Shown here piece by piece: positions 9,249 to 18,466 of a DNA stretch of 64,000 nucleotides. A program made the translations under genes and the position numbers. This DNA comes from Aggregatilineales bacterium (GTDB taxonomy: Bacteria > Chloroflexota > Anaerolineae > Aggregatilineales > Phototrophicaceae). Numbering within the stretch: the first letter of the stretch is position 1; every line of letters starts with the position of its first letter. The DNA is taken from contig JAUQWZ010000024.1 in assembly GCA_030834905.1 (NCBI GenBank), positions 248,001 to 312,000 of the forward strand, in the 5' to 3' direction. The notes under the pieces are model-generated. The model was not told the DNA's origin. It saw only the letters and a list, made by a program, of their open reading frames with translations, and made no database searches.

Positions 9249-9920
9249 ATGACAACGCGCCTCACGTTGCGAACCGAACGCCTGATCGCTATGGAACAAC
9301 TGCTGTTCCACAGCGATACCGGCATGCGCGCGGTCGAGCTTGCGGAAGCCTGCGGCGTTGACAGGCGCACCGTCTATCGCGATCTCTCGTTGCTGAACGA
9401 AATTGGCGTGCCTATCTACCAGCAATCGGGGCGTTTTCACCTCAACAGGAAGCATTATCAGGCGACGGTACGGCTGAGCTTTGACGAGCTGCTGGCGCTG
9501 ATACTGCTGGCAGCACCGGCAGCGCGGCAGTCGGTGGGACCGCACCTGACCAGCGCGCTGGAGAAACTGAGCCGTATCCTGCCGCATTCGATTCGGTCAT
9601 ACGCCAATTCTCTGGTCGAACATACGCAGCGCCACCCGATGGATGCCTCGCAGGTCGAGGTGCTGGAGACTATCGCCCGCGCCTGGGGTGATCGGTCGCC
9701 GGTCAGAATTGTATATGCGTCGCGCGATGGCGCGAAGATGCGCAAGCGCGACGTTTCGCCACATGCCATCGAAATGACGACTTCCGGCAGTCTTCAGTTG
9801 ATCGGCTACGACAGCCTCTCCAGTCGAGTTCGCGTGTTCCAACTGCCGCGGATTCGCCGGGCGCAGAGGCTCAATGCTGGCTACAGCCCCCCCGATGGGC
9901 GGGCAGCTAATCAGCCGTGA
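9249..9920 (+). CDS. HTH/WYL-domain transcriptional regulator (DeoR/YafY-like)
   Basis: N-terminal HTH MRAVELAEACGVDRRTVYRDLSLLNEIGVPI; C-terminal WYL-like segment. Confidence 0.85.
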   Translation: MTTRLTLRTERLIAMEQLLFHSDTGMRAVELAEACGVDRRTVYRDLSLLNEIGVPIYQQSGRFHLNRKHYQATVRLSFDELLALILLAAPAARQSVGPHLTSALEKLSRILPHSIRSYANSLVEHTQRHPMDASQVEVLETIARAWGDRSPVRIVYASRDGAKMRKRDVSPHAIEMTTSGSLQLIGYDSLSSRVRVFQLPRIRRAQRLNAGYSPPDGRAANQP

Positions 9921-10077
9921 GCCTGAATTACAGGCTGAGCGCAGATGCCAGCACGCCCCAGCCTCAACCTCCTCGAAATTGGGTGTCCCTGAATTTTGGT
10001 ACGAAGTATACTCATAAGCTGGTTGATGAATCGATACACATGCGTGCTGTGTTTTGCACCCGTGTAGGAGTTTGATT

Positions 10078-12015
10078 ATGCAGCGTCGGTTTTTGCCTGT
10101 GCTGCTGCTGGCGGCGTGGCTGTTCCTGAGCCATACCGGGGTTTCGGCGCAGGCGCGTTCGGTTTTCTGGCGGCAGTGGGATGTTGTCATCGACAATGTT
10201 GATACCAGCGCCAATGTATTCAGAGTTACAGAGACGTATGACGTTTTGTTTTCGGGGACATTCCGCTTTGGCTCGGCGGTCATTCCCTACACCAATCTCG
10301 ACTCGATCCGTAATATCCAGGTCAGTGACAATGGCAAGCCGCTGCGCGAGTCCTGTTCGAGCGAGCAGGCGGGGACATACTGCGCCCGCCGCAGCGGTGA
10401 CGAGCTTTCGATTGTCTATTACTTCGCCGATGTGGTCACCAACAGCTCGCGGTTGATTGAGCTGTCCTATGAGGTCGCTGGCGCGCTGCGCGTGTACGAA
10501 GGCGGCGATCAACTGTGGTGGAATGCGATTCCCGAAGAACACTATGGCTATTCGATTGGCAGCAGCACGATTACGGTGAATCTGCCGGATGGCTACGCGC
10601 CACGTGAAGGCGTTGATCCGGTCGTGACCTATGGCGCGGCGAGCGACGTTCAGGTGAACGGTACCCGCGTTGTGGCGACCGCCACTGGGCAGATCGACGG
10701 CAACGAGAGCTTCAGCATCCGCGTGCAGTATCCACACGATCCGAACGCCCGCGCGCCGATATGGCAGTCAGATTTCGACAGCCAGCGCGAGTTTGAAGAA
10801 AACGTCGCGCCGCTGCTGAACATTGGCATCATCGGTGTTTCGCTGCTGGTCGCCATTGGCGGGACGCTGTTTCTGGTGACGCGCTGGCAGACCAAAGGAC
10901 GCGATCCGCAGATCGGTCCCGTTCCCACGTTCCTGACCGAGCCGCCGTCTGATCTGCCGCCAGCGGTTGTCGGGGCGCTGGTGGATGAGCGCGTTGACCT
11001 GCGGGATATTATGTCCACGCTGCTCGATCTGGCGCACCGGGGATACCTGGTGATTGAGGAGAACCAGAACGAAGGTTTGTTTGGCATTGGGCGGAGCAGC
11101 GAGTTCACCTTTAAGCGCACCAACCAGGCGGAAACCGATCTGCGGGCGTATGAACAGCAGATGCTGCGGAAGGTGTTCAACAGCAGCCTGGAACGGGGCA
11201 TGAACGCCATGAAGAATACGTTCTACACGGCGATACCAAAGCTGCAAAGCGATTTGTATGACGAACTGGTGACCGAGGGCTTCTTCTCGCGCAACCCGAA
11301 CACGACGCGAAACCTGTGGGGCGCGCTGGGTGGGGTGCTGCTGGTAGTGGCATTCGGGGTGTTCGTCCTGGCGATGCCGTTTGTCGAAAGCCTGTCCGGC
11401 GCGTTGATGTGCCTGCCATTTGCGGTCGGTCTGGTGGGTCTGGTCGCGCTGATGGTCGCGCAGGCTATGCCTGCCAAGACGCGCAAGGGCGCGGAAGAAG
11501 CCGCCAAGTGGAAGGCATTTGAGGAATATCTGCGCAATCTGGAGAAGTACCAGGGACTTGAGGAAGCCTCAAGCCGGTTTGACGACTATCTGCCATACGC
11601 GGTCGCTTTCGGGCTGGATCGCACCTGGATACGACGCTTCTCACAGGTGGACAACGTGCCGATCCCGACATGGTATTTCCCGACTTATCTTGGCGGACCC
11701 TACAGCCGGGGCTACATTCCCGGCAGCGCCGCGCCGCGCCCAATGGGCAGCGGCGGCTTACCCGGCGAACTGGCGCGGGCTGGTGATGGCGGGCTGTCGC
11801 TGGATAACATGTCGGGCGGTCTGGCGGGGGGACTGGAGTCGATTTCTGACGGCTTGACGAGCATGATGGACTCGGCGGCGCGGGTGATGACCAGCCGCCC
11901 GCAGTCGGCGTCCAGCGGCAGCAGTGGAAGCTGGCGCAGCGGTGGCAGCAGTTGGAGCGGCGGCGGCTTCAGCGGTGGTGGTGGCAGCGGCGGCGGCAGT
12001 CGGGGCTTTGGATAA
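10078..12015 (+). CDS. DUF2207-type predicted membrane protein with Gly/Ser-rich tail
   Basis: Signal peptide, ...FRVTETYDVLFSG..., TM segments, C-terminal SGGGFSGGGGSGGGSRGFG. Confidence 0.8.
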   Translation: MQRRFLPVLLLAAWLFLSHTGVSAQARSVFWRQWDVVIDNVDTSANVFRVTETYDVLFSGTFRFGSAVIPYTNLDSIRNIQVSDNGKPLRESCSSEQAGTYCARRSGDELSIVYYFADVVTNSSRLIELSYEVAGALRVYEGGDQLWWNAIPEEHYGYSIGSSTITVNLPDGYAPREGVDPVVTYGAASDVQVNGTRVVATATGQIDGNESFSIRVQYPHDPNARAPIWQSDFDSQREFEENVAPLLNIGIIGVSLLVAIGGTLFLVTRWQTKGRDPQIGPVPTFLTEPPSDLPPAVVGALVDERVDLRDIMSTLLDLAHRGYLVIEENQNEGLFGIGRSSEFTFKRTNQAETDLRAYEQQMLRKVFNSSLERGMNAMKNTFYTAIPKLQSDLYDELVTEGFFSRNPNTTRNLWGALGGVLLVVAFGVFVLAMPFVESLSGALMCLPFAVGLVGLVALMVAQAMPAKTRKGAEEAAKWKAFEEYLRNLEKYQGLEEASSRFDDYLPYAVAFGLDRTWIRRFSQVDNVPIPTWYFPTYLGGPYSRGYIPGSAAPRPMGSGGLPGELARAGDGGLSLDNMSGGLAGGLESISDGLTSMMDSAARVMTSRPQSASSGSSGSWRSGGSSWSGGGFSGGGGSGGGSRGFG

Positions 12016-12030
12016 CGCAGGGGGATAACT

Positions 12031-12549
12031 ATGAACAGCAGTCGGCTTATCGGCATCATTCTGTCGGTTGTAGGGTTAGGCATTGCCATCATCGCGGGAC
12101 TGTGGGTGGCGTCACAGGTGGCAGCGGGGTCGATGAGCAGCGGCGGGGCGCTGATTGGCGCGGGACTGGCGTTTATTCCGGTGGCGCTGCTGGTGGGCTT
12201 TGGCATCTACCTGTATTCGCGTGGCGGCACCGAAGCCAAACAGGAATCGATGATGCAGAAGCAGCGCCAGCTTCTGGACATCCTCAAGAGCCGGGGACAG
12301 GTATCGGTCGAGAATATGGCGCTGGAGATGAACGTCAGCGTGGCTATGGTTAAGGAGATGGTGCATCAGCTTGTCGGCTTGCAGGTGTTCAGCGGCTATA
12401 TCAACTGGGACGAAGGCACGCTGTATTCAGCAGAAGCGAGCAACCTGCGCGAGTTGAAGCAGTGCCGCAACTGCGGCGGCGAAATCACTCTGGCAGGCAA
12501 GGGGGTATTTGTCTGCCGGTTCTGCGGAACCGAATACTTTATCTCATAG
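12031..12549 (+). CDS. Membrane protein with winged-helix-like segment and C-terminal zinc ribbon
   Basis: Two TM helices, LLDILKSRGQVSVENMALEMNVSVAMVKEMV, CRNCGGE...CRFCGTEYF. Confidence 0.7.
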   Translation: MNSSRLIGIILSVVGLGIAIIAGLWVASQVAAGSMSSGGALIGAGLAFIPVALLVGFGIYLYSRGGTEAKQESMMQKQRQLLDILKSRGQVSVENMALEMNVSVAMVKEMVHQLVGLQVFSGYINWDEGTLYSAEASNLRELKQCRNCGGEITLAGKGVFVCRFCGTEYFIS

Positions 12550-12567
12550 ACAGGACGAAAGGAGCGA

Positions 12568-13104
12568 ATGATGTCTGAACTCTACGATCAGATCGTCAGC
12601 CAGCGCGGGTCATTTGAAGGGCTTCTGGCGCGGATTCCGGGCTTTCGAGGCTACATCGACAAGGCTTCACGGCGAACGGCAGACCGGATGATCCGCGATC
12701 ATATCGCCGGGCTGCTGACGCAGCGGGTAAACCGGCTGGCGCAGCTTGAAAGGCGGCTGCTGGATGACGGCGGCTTGTCGTACATGAGCAAAACCAGCAG
12801 CGTGAAGACCAAGCTGCAAACCTACCGCGATCGGGTCAAAGCGGCTGCGCCGGGCTATTCCGGCTTTATGGAAGCCATTAAAGTGGAAGCCGACGATTTG
12901 GAGCGCCTCTACGCCTTTGACGAGGCGCAGATTCGCTATGCTGATCGCTTTGACGAAGCGCTGACGGCGCTGGAGACGGCGATTACGAACGGCGAAGGCG
13001 TCGATGATGCGGTCGCCCAGCTTGACGCGCTTTCGATTGAAGCGAATGAAGCGTTCTCGCTGCGCGAGAATGTACTGACCGACCTTGACCGGAAAACACG
13101 CTGA
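12568..13104 (+). CDS. Helical hypothetical protein in the DUF2207/SPFH cluster
   Basis: 178 aa intact ORF with RBS, co-directional with short gaps. Confidence 0.7.
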   Translation: MMSELYDQIVSQRGSFEGLLARIPGFRGYIDKASRRTADRMIRDHIAGLLTQRVNRLAQLERRLLDDGGLSYMSKTSSVKTKLQTYRDRVKAAAPGYSGFMEAIKVEADDLERLYAFDEAQIRYADRFDEALTALETAITNGEGVDDAVAQLDALSIEANEAFSLRENVLTDLDRKTR

Positions 13105-13123
13105 GTAGAAAGGGTATTGATCC

Positions 13124-14218
13124 ATGCCGCGTATTATCGATGTAATTGATCATGTCAACGTTGCTGATGACGAACTGACGTACCGCGAGCCGCAGACCGG
13201 CAGCGGCGACTGGCGACTGGGATCGCAGGTGATTGTCGGCGAGAGCCAGGCGGCGGTGTTCGTGCGCGGCGGCGAAGCGCTGGACGCGCTGGGTCCCGGT
13301 CGGCACACGCTTTCGACCGCCAACATCCCGATTCTTTCCGGGCTGATTGGTCTGGCGACCAGCGGCAGGACGCCGTTCACCGCCGATCTGTACTTCGTCA
13401 ACCTGAAGGACATGCCGCAGGTGGGCTGGGGGACGAACCCGCCGATTGTCATGGAGACGCCGGGGCGCGGACTTGGAGTCGTGCTGCTGATTACGCATGG
13501 CGTGATCGACATTGGCGTGGACGACCCGATGCGTTTTGTGAAGCAGTACGGCGTTGGTAAGCCAATCGTGCGGCTGCGCGACATTAAAGATCGCATCCAG
13601 AGCATGTTGGTCGGTGAAATCAGCGAGTTGATCCTCAAGTCAGGGGCGCAGAGCGTGCCGGACGCGAACCGGATTCTAAGCGACCTTGAAGGCGCAATGC
13701 TGGCAAAGGTGAACGAGAAGTTCCAGGCGTTGGGGATGCGCATCAAGGCGTTTGAATCCAACCCCTTCCGCGCCAAGGAAGATGTGACGCTGGAAGAACT
13801 GCGCAATTACATCAGCCTGGAAGATTATGAGCGCGTGCAGCGGCTGAATATCGCCCAGCGCGCGGCGGAGAACGAGGGCATGGGCGGCGCGCTGGCGGGC
13901 GCTGGCGTTGGTCTGGGCGTCGGTCAGCAGATGGGCGCGGCGCTTAACCCGGAGGCGGCTGAACTACAGCGGCAGATGGCGCAGCAGCAGATGATGATGC
14001 AGCAAATGATGATGAATATGATGCAGAATCAGTCCGGCACGCAGGGCGCGGGGACAGCACCAGAGGCGGCGGTAGCCAGCACAAACCCGCAGACGAAGGC
14101 GGAAGTGCAGGCGCTGCTCGATTCGCTGGACGCGAAGCTGGTATCGGGTGAAATCTCGGAAGCCATCTACAACCGGCTGGTCGAAAAGTGGCAAAAGCGG
14201 CTTGAGGAACTGAGCTAG
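13124..14218 (+). CDS. SPFH/band 7-like protein (YdjI-type) with Met/Gln-rich linker and SHOCT-like C-terminus
   Basis: [41 protein letters not shown]...; AQQQMMMQQMMMNMMQ; TKAEVQALLDSLDAKLVSGEISEAIYNRL. Confidence 0.82.
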   Translation: MPRIIDVIDHVNVADDELTYREPQTGSGDWRLGSQVIVGESQAAVFVRGGEALDALGPGRHTLSTANIPILSGLIGLATSGRTPFTADLYFVNLKDMPQVGWGTNPPIVMETPGRGLGVVLLITHGVIDIGVDDPMRFVKQYGVGKPIVRLRDIKDRIQSMLVGEISELILKSGAQSVPDANRILSDLEGAMLAKVNEKFQALGMRIKAFESNPFRAKEDVTLEELRNYISLEDYERVQRLNIAQRAAENEGMGGALAGAGVGLGVGQQMGAALNPEAAELQRQMAQQQMMMQQMMMNMMQNQSGTQGAGTAPEAAVASTNPQTKAEVQALLDSLDAKLVSGEISEAIYNRLVEKWQKRLEELS

Positions 14219-14224
14219 GGGTAG

Positions 14225-14260
14225 CTACGTGGGCGTTCATCTGAACGCCCACGTAGTTTT
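14225..14260 (+). terminator. Rho-independent terminator after the SPFH gene
   Basis: Perfect 15-bp stem CTACGTGGGCGTTCA-TC-TGAACGCCCACGTAG then TTTT. Confidence 0.85.
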
Positions 14261-14287
14261 CATGAACGAACTGCAATGCCGAGCGCG

Positions 14288-16183
14288 CTAATTCGCATAG
14301 TCAGGCAGCATTATGGTTTGCAGCGCGAAGTATTCTTCACCTTCTACCGGAACACGCGCCTGTGTTTCAGGGTCGTACCATCCAACCGCCACGGTATACG
14401 TGCCCGCCGGAACTGCATCCACTGACAGGGTGTACACGTCGCGATAGACGGCATCTGGCGACCAGTTGGCGGTGCTGACGCGCCCATGCTGCGGAAAGTG
14501 GTCATCCTGCGCCAGCGGCGGCGCGTCCGGCGTCATCAGCAGGTGGACAAAAACCTTGAGTGGGGCAGGGGATGTTCCAAGCGGCTGCCAGTAGAGCAGG
14601 ACGGTCAGATCGCCGTCAGGGTCGGGCGGCAGCAGCACGTCAGCAGCGTTCAGGTCTGCGAGATCGCCAAAGGTTGCCAGCGGGGGTTGGTCGATAGCGT
14701 CGGTTTCCCGGTTCATGTACTGGTCAGCGCGCAAGCCATTGATGCTGGTCTGGCGCACCGGCTGCATATGCGCGCCGATCCAGGCTTCGACGACACCGGC
14801 GTTACTCCACGTCGGATCGGTTTGGGCGGCGAGCCAGATGCTGGTATAGCGCGGCTGGTATTCCGCCAACAGGTTCTGGATTTCGTCAACGGGTTGGTCA
14901 CCGCGCGCTGGCATACGGACAAAATCGGCGGCAACGCCGTATTCCTGATGGTAGAAGGTATACGCCTCGTCGGCGGTGGTGTTCAGGATCAGGTCATTGT
15001 CAGCAGTATTCTGCGCCAGGTAGGATGCCAGTGAACGCCAATCGGGGGATTTCGCATAGTCAAGCGGGAAATAGTAATTATTGAGACTTACCCCACCCAC
15101 ACACAGAACAACACCAAATCCAGTTACCGCAAACCCAGCCTGAAGCCTGCCGTTTCCCCTTAACCTCCAGAGTTTCAACAACAAGACTGCCACCAACAAC
15201 ACATAGACCGATGAGACAGACAGCACATATCTTGGCGTGAAGACCGACAGCCTAAGAGACACTACTGCCAACAAAAGAAGCGGTACTGTCCCTAAAAGAC
15301 CGAGCAACAGACCACTGCTTCTATCCCGTTTCCACACCACCCACCATCCGGCCAGCAGCGTAAGCACCAGCACCGCCAGCAGCCCAAGCCACAATATCGG
15401 CGTCAGCGCCTGAATGTGGCGGGCGAAATCCTCGCCCAGAAGCAGCGACGGCACAAACTGGGTGAACAGCAGCGATGGATCAAAGCGCGAAGCAGTACCG
15501 CCGTAACCACTGCCAACGAGCAAACGCTCCTGTAAATACCAGGGCGCGAGCGCCAGCCCGACCACCACCTGCGACGCCAGCCACTGCATCAGCAGCTTCC
15601 GATCACGGCGATACACAATCAGGACGTAGACATTAAGCACGAAAATGACAAACAGCTCAAGGTAGTAGAAGTATAGCGTCACTACCGCCGCGACGACATA
15701 CAGCAGCCAATCCACCCGCCGACGCTTCTGAAGCGCTCGCAGCGCCAGCCACAAAGCAGCAGGAGACAGCGCCGCCCAGACAGCGTAATTACGCGCGTCC
15801 TGCGCGTGCCAGATTTGATAGGGGTTGATTGACCACAGAAACGCCGCCAGCAGCCCCAGTCGCCGCCCACCAATGCGTTTGCCCAATCCATACAACGCCG
15901 GGATCCCGATCAGGTTGAGTAGGGCAGGCAGGAAGCGCACCTGATTCTCGTCACTGCCCACCGCCAGCGCATATAGTCGATACGTAATATACGCCAGCGG
16001 CGGCTGAGGATCGGTCGTCGCAATATTGGCAAGGGTATCCGCCAGCGGCTCGCGCATCCAGTGAATGACAGTGAAAGCTTCATCACCACGCAGCGGCACC
16101 ACATTGATGCGGTAGAGGCGCAGCGCGAAACCCAGGCACACCAACGCCACCATCGCAAACAGCGTAAGCGTTCGGGTCTTCAT
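14288..16183 (-). CDS. GT39/ArnT-like membrane glycosyltransferase
   Basis: PLRGDEAFTVIHWMREP...TDPQPPLAYI, multiple TM helices. Confidence 0.82.
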   Translation of the reverse strand: MKTRTLTLFAMVALVCLGFALRLYRINVVPLRGDEAFTVIHWMREPLADTLANIATTDPQPPLAYITYRLYALAVGSDENQVRFLPALLNLIGIPALYGLGKRIGGRRLGLLAAFLWSINPYQIWHAQDARNYAVWAALSPAALWLALRALQKRRRVDWLLYVVAAVVTLYFYYLELFVIFVLNVYVLIVYRRDRKLLMQWLASQVVVGLALAPWYLQERLLVGSGYGGTASRFDPSLLFTQFVPSLLLGEDFARHIQALTPILWLGLLAVLVLTLLAGWWVVWKRDRSSGLLLGLLGTVPLLLLAVVSLRLSVFTPRYVLSVSSVYVLLVAVLLLKLWRLRGNGRLQAGFAVTGFGVVLCVGGVSLNNYYFPLDYAKSPDWRSLASYLAQNTADNDLILNTTADEAYTFYHQEYGVAADFVRMPARGDQPVDEIQNLLAEYQPRYTSIWLAAQTDPTWSNAGVVEAWIGAHMQPVRQTSINGLRADQYMNRETDAIDQPPLATFGDLADLNAADVLLPPDPDGDLTVLLYWQPLGTSPAPLKVFVHLLMTPDAPPLAQDDHFPQHGRVSTANWSPDAVYRDVYTLSVDAVPAGTYTVAVGWYDPETQARVPVEGEEYFALQTIMLPDYAN

Positions 16184-16915
16184 TTAAGGGAGCGTTGCTT
16201 CCTCAAACGCGGCGATCTCATCAGGAGTGAGGGTAGGACGGCGCTCTTTGCCCACATCGCGCACATAGTCCTTAAAACTCGGATCGCGCTTTGGATGCGC
16301 GTACACCACCGGCACATCGGTACTGATGATATTGACCTGACCGCGCGGGTCGGTAAAGACAATCACCGGCTGCACCGGCACATCCGGCGCGATTGGCTCC
16401 AGCAGCTTCCTGACATGCTCGGCAGCGCGAACCGCATCGCGGGTTGGGTCGCCAATGCTGTCCATGCGGAACAGGCTGAAGACCTTGCCCAGACTGGAAC
16501 GATGGGTTATCCAGCGGTCGCCATCAACGGTAAACCTGCCATCCTGAAAACGGGTGACCACCGCAAAAACGCCCTGCGGCGCAATCAGCACGTGCCGGAC
16601 AGGGGAGTGGAAATAGTTGTAGAGAACCGCTTTATTGCCAATTCCCTTCAGCCCCTGGGGGATGATCTCCTCTGGACGCGGAGCGCGCACCCAGTTGTTC
16701 GCCATGCGCACCGAAATCATGGTAATCGCATAGGCGGCGGGCAGCACCAGCAGCGGAATAACGAAGCCGATCAACAGGCTGCTGTCTGTTGGCGCAGCAG
16801 CCTGCTGATTGATGAGCAGCAAACCAATAAGCGGAACCCCAAAACTGGCAAAAAAGAGATACTGCGCGATCTGCCGATTGCGACGCGCGAGCTTGATGTT
16901 GGTTTCGACGCGCAT
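16184..16915 (-). CDS. Membrane protein with NERD-like region
   Basis: Two TM helices; GNKAVLYNYFHSPVRHVLIAPQGVFAVVTR... Confidence 0.55.
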   Translation of the reverse strand: MRVETNIKLARRNRQIAQYLFFASFGVPLIGLLLINQQAAAPTDSSLLIGFVIPLLVLPAAYAITMISVRMANNWVRAPRPEEIIPQGLKGIGNKAVLYNYFHSPVRHVLIAPQGVFAVVTRFQDGRFTVDGDRWITHRSSLGKVFSLFRMDSIGDPTRDAVRAAEHVRKLLEPIAPDVPVQPVIVFTDPRGQVNIISTDVPVVYAHPKRDPSFKDYVRDVGKERRPTLTPDEIAAFEEATLP

Positions 16916-16926
16916 TATTGACTCAT

Positions 16927-17955
16927 TTATCCTGGTACGAAGTAAGCGAGATTGCCTCCGCGCCGAATTTCAGCGCAGACCACATCTCCATAGCGCTGCG
17001 TGGGCAGAATTCGCCACGTGCGCGGGAAGCCGTAAGCATTGCCAACCAGCGCGAGGTCGAGATCCTCGGCTGCCGGACGGATACAGTGGGTGACCGCAAT
17101 CGGCAGCCGCCCCGAAACAATGCCACTTTGCTGATAGAACTGCATGTCATATGCCACGCCGCGCCGGGTATAACCCTCAGGAGCAGGCGCGACATACTGC
17201 GACGACACTTCCCGACAGTGGACATTCAGATTATCGCGATAGCTGACGTATTCGTCGGCGGTATCCCACTGAAGCGCCTGACACTCGGCAAATGTCTGTA
17301 AGACCGACATGCTGACATCTGCCGCGCCAATTGTCTGCGCAACGGCATTCACGCCTTCGCCAGCCGCCGCGATTTCAAGGCTGATGCGGGCTTTGCCGCC
17401 CATATCGATGTTGACCGGCGCGGAACCATCAGAGGGACCCAGCACCTGAGCCGAGGCAAGATTGGTCACGTCAAAGCGCCCATTGGGCGTCCATGCCCAG
17501 TACGTGAGCACTGACGATCCCGAAGTATCCGCCAGAAACTCGAAATTGACCGGCAGGTAAAAGCCCACCCACACAGCGGGCTGCGAGACGGTCACTGGCG
17601 TTGGGAAATTAACGGTGAAGACACCCGCCTGAGTGATATCGACCTGGGTTTGCCCAGCAAGCGCCGCATCGACTGGCGAGCCGCCGTTGGCGTCCTGGAA
17701 GATGACCACATCCACCGCCGTTCCTGGCGTGGGGGTCTCAACCGAAATGCTCACCGCGCTGATGGTCGCTGGCAGCGCAATTCCAGCGGCGTTCAAATCA
17801 AATCCATTCATCACCAGCGACGCCTCGCCGGAAATGAACCAGACAGCATTCTGACTGTTACCATTCAAAGACAGGGTTTGTTCCTGGGCGCTGATAGGCA
17901 AGGCGGTCAACATCAGCAGACACAACAGAACCACCACGAATAGGCGCTTCATCAC
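16927..17955 (-). CDS. Secreted hypothetical protein
   Basis: Signal peptide MMKRLFVVVLLCLLMLTALPISAQ; 342 aa. Confidence 0.7.
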   Translation of the reverse strand: MMKRLFVVVLLCLLMLTALPISAQEQTLSLNGNSQNAVWFISGEASLVMNGFDLNAAGIALPATISAVSISVETPTPGTAVDVVIFQDANGGSPVDAALAGQTQVDITQAGVFTVNFPTPVTVSQPAVWVGFYLPVNFEFLADTSGSSVLTYWAWTPNGRFDVTNLASAQVLGPSDGSAPVNIDMGGKARISLEIAAAGEGVNAVAQTIGAADVSMSVLQTFAECQALQWDTADEYVSYRDNLNVHCREVSSQYVAPAPEGYTRRGVAYDMQFYQQSGIVSGRLPIAVTHCIRPAAEDLDLALVGNAYGFPRTWRILPTQRYGDVVCAEIRRGGNLAYFVPG

Positions 17956-18094
17956 GCGACTCCCTCATTCAGAATGCCACAACGCACCGTATTTTAGGTA
18001 CAATAGGGCGCTGGGTCAAGCACACTGGCAGATTACCTCCGATCTTACCAATGGTACGCCGCCCAAACACGACTATAATTTCCTGAGGTTCGAC

Positions 18095-18409
18095 ATGGAA
18101 GAAATTGCATTTGTAGGTCTGCTGCTGCTGTTAGGCTTGGGCGCTTACTGGTCGATGGTGATCTTTCCGCGCCAGCGCGAATTCCAGAAACAACAGCAGT
18201 ACGTGCGCTCGCTGCAGGAAGGTGACGAGATGATCACCTTTGGCGGCATCATCGGGCGCGTGCTGAAGATTGAGGCTGACAAAGGTATCGCCCAGGTCGA
18301 AATTGCCGATGGGGTGATCGTGCGCGTGGTCACAGCATCGCTGCTGCGCCCGTATGATCCGGCTGAACTGGCGGTCAGCGCCCAGCAGACAGCGGCACAG
18401 CAGGAATAG
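18095..18409 (+). CDS. yajC: Preprotein translocase subunit YajC
   Basis: Single TM, RQREFQKQQQYVRSLQEGDEMITFGGIIGRV; upstream of secDF. Confidence 0.9.
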   Translation: MEEIAFVGLLLLLGLGAYWSMVIFPRQREFQKQQQYVRSLQEGDEMITFGGIIGRVLKIEADKGIAQVEIADGVIVRVVTASLLRPYDPAELAVSAQQTAAQQE

Positions 18410-18466
18410 ACAACTCTGGCAGTCACGGGGCGCGTATGCCCCGCAATTTTTGTGAAAGGGTAAAAT

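Noticed and set aside
11890-12015. GGC/AGC-rich tract as an intergenic repeat
   Set aside because: In frame Gly/Ser-rich C-terminal tail of the DUF2207 protein.
13974-14034. ATGATG/CAGCAG tract as a microsatellite or mobile repeat
   Set aside because: It is in frame inside the SPFH gene and encodes a Met/Gln-rich linker; coding low complexity is sufficient.
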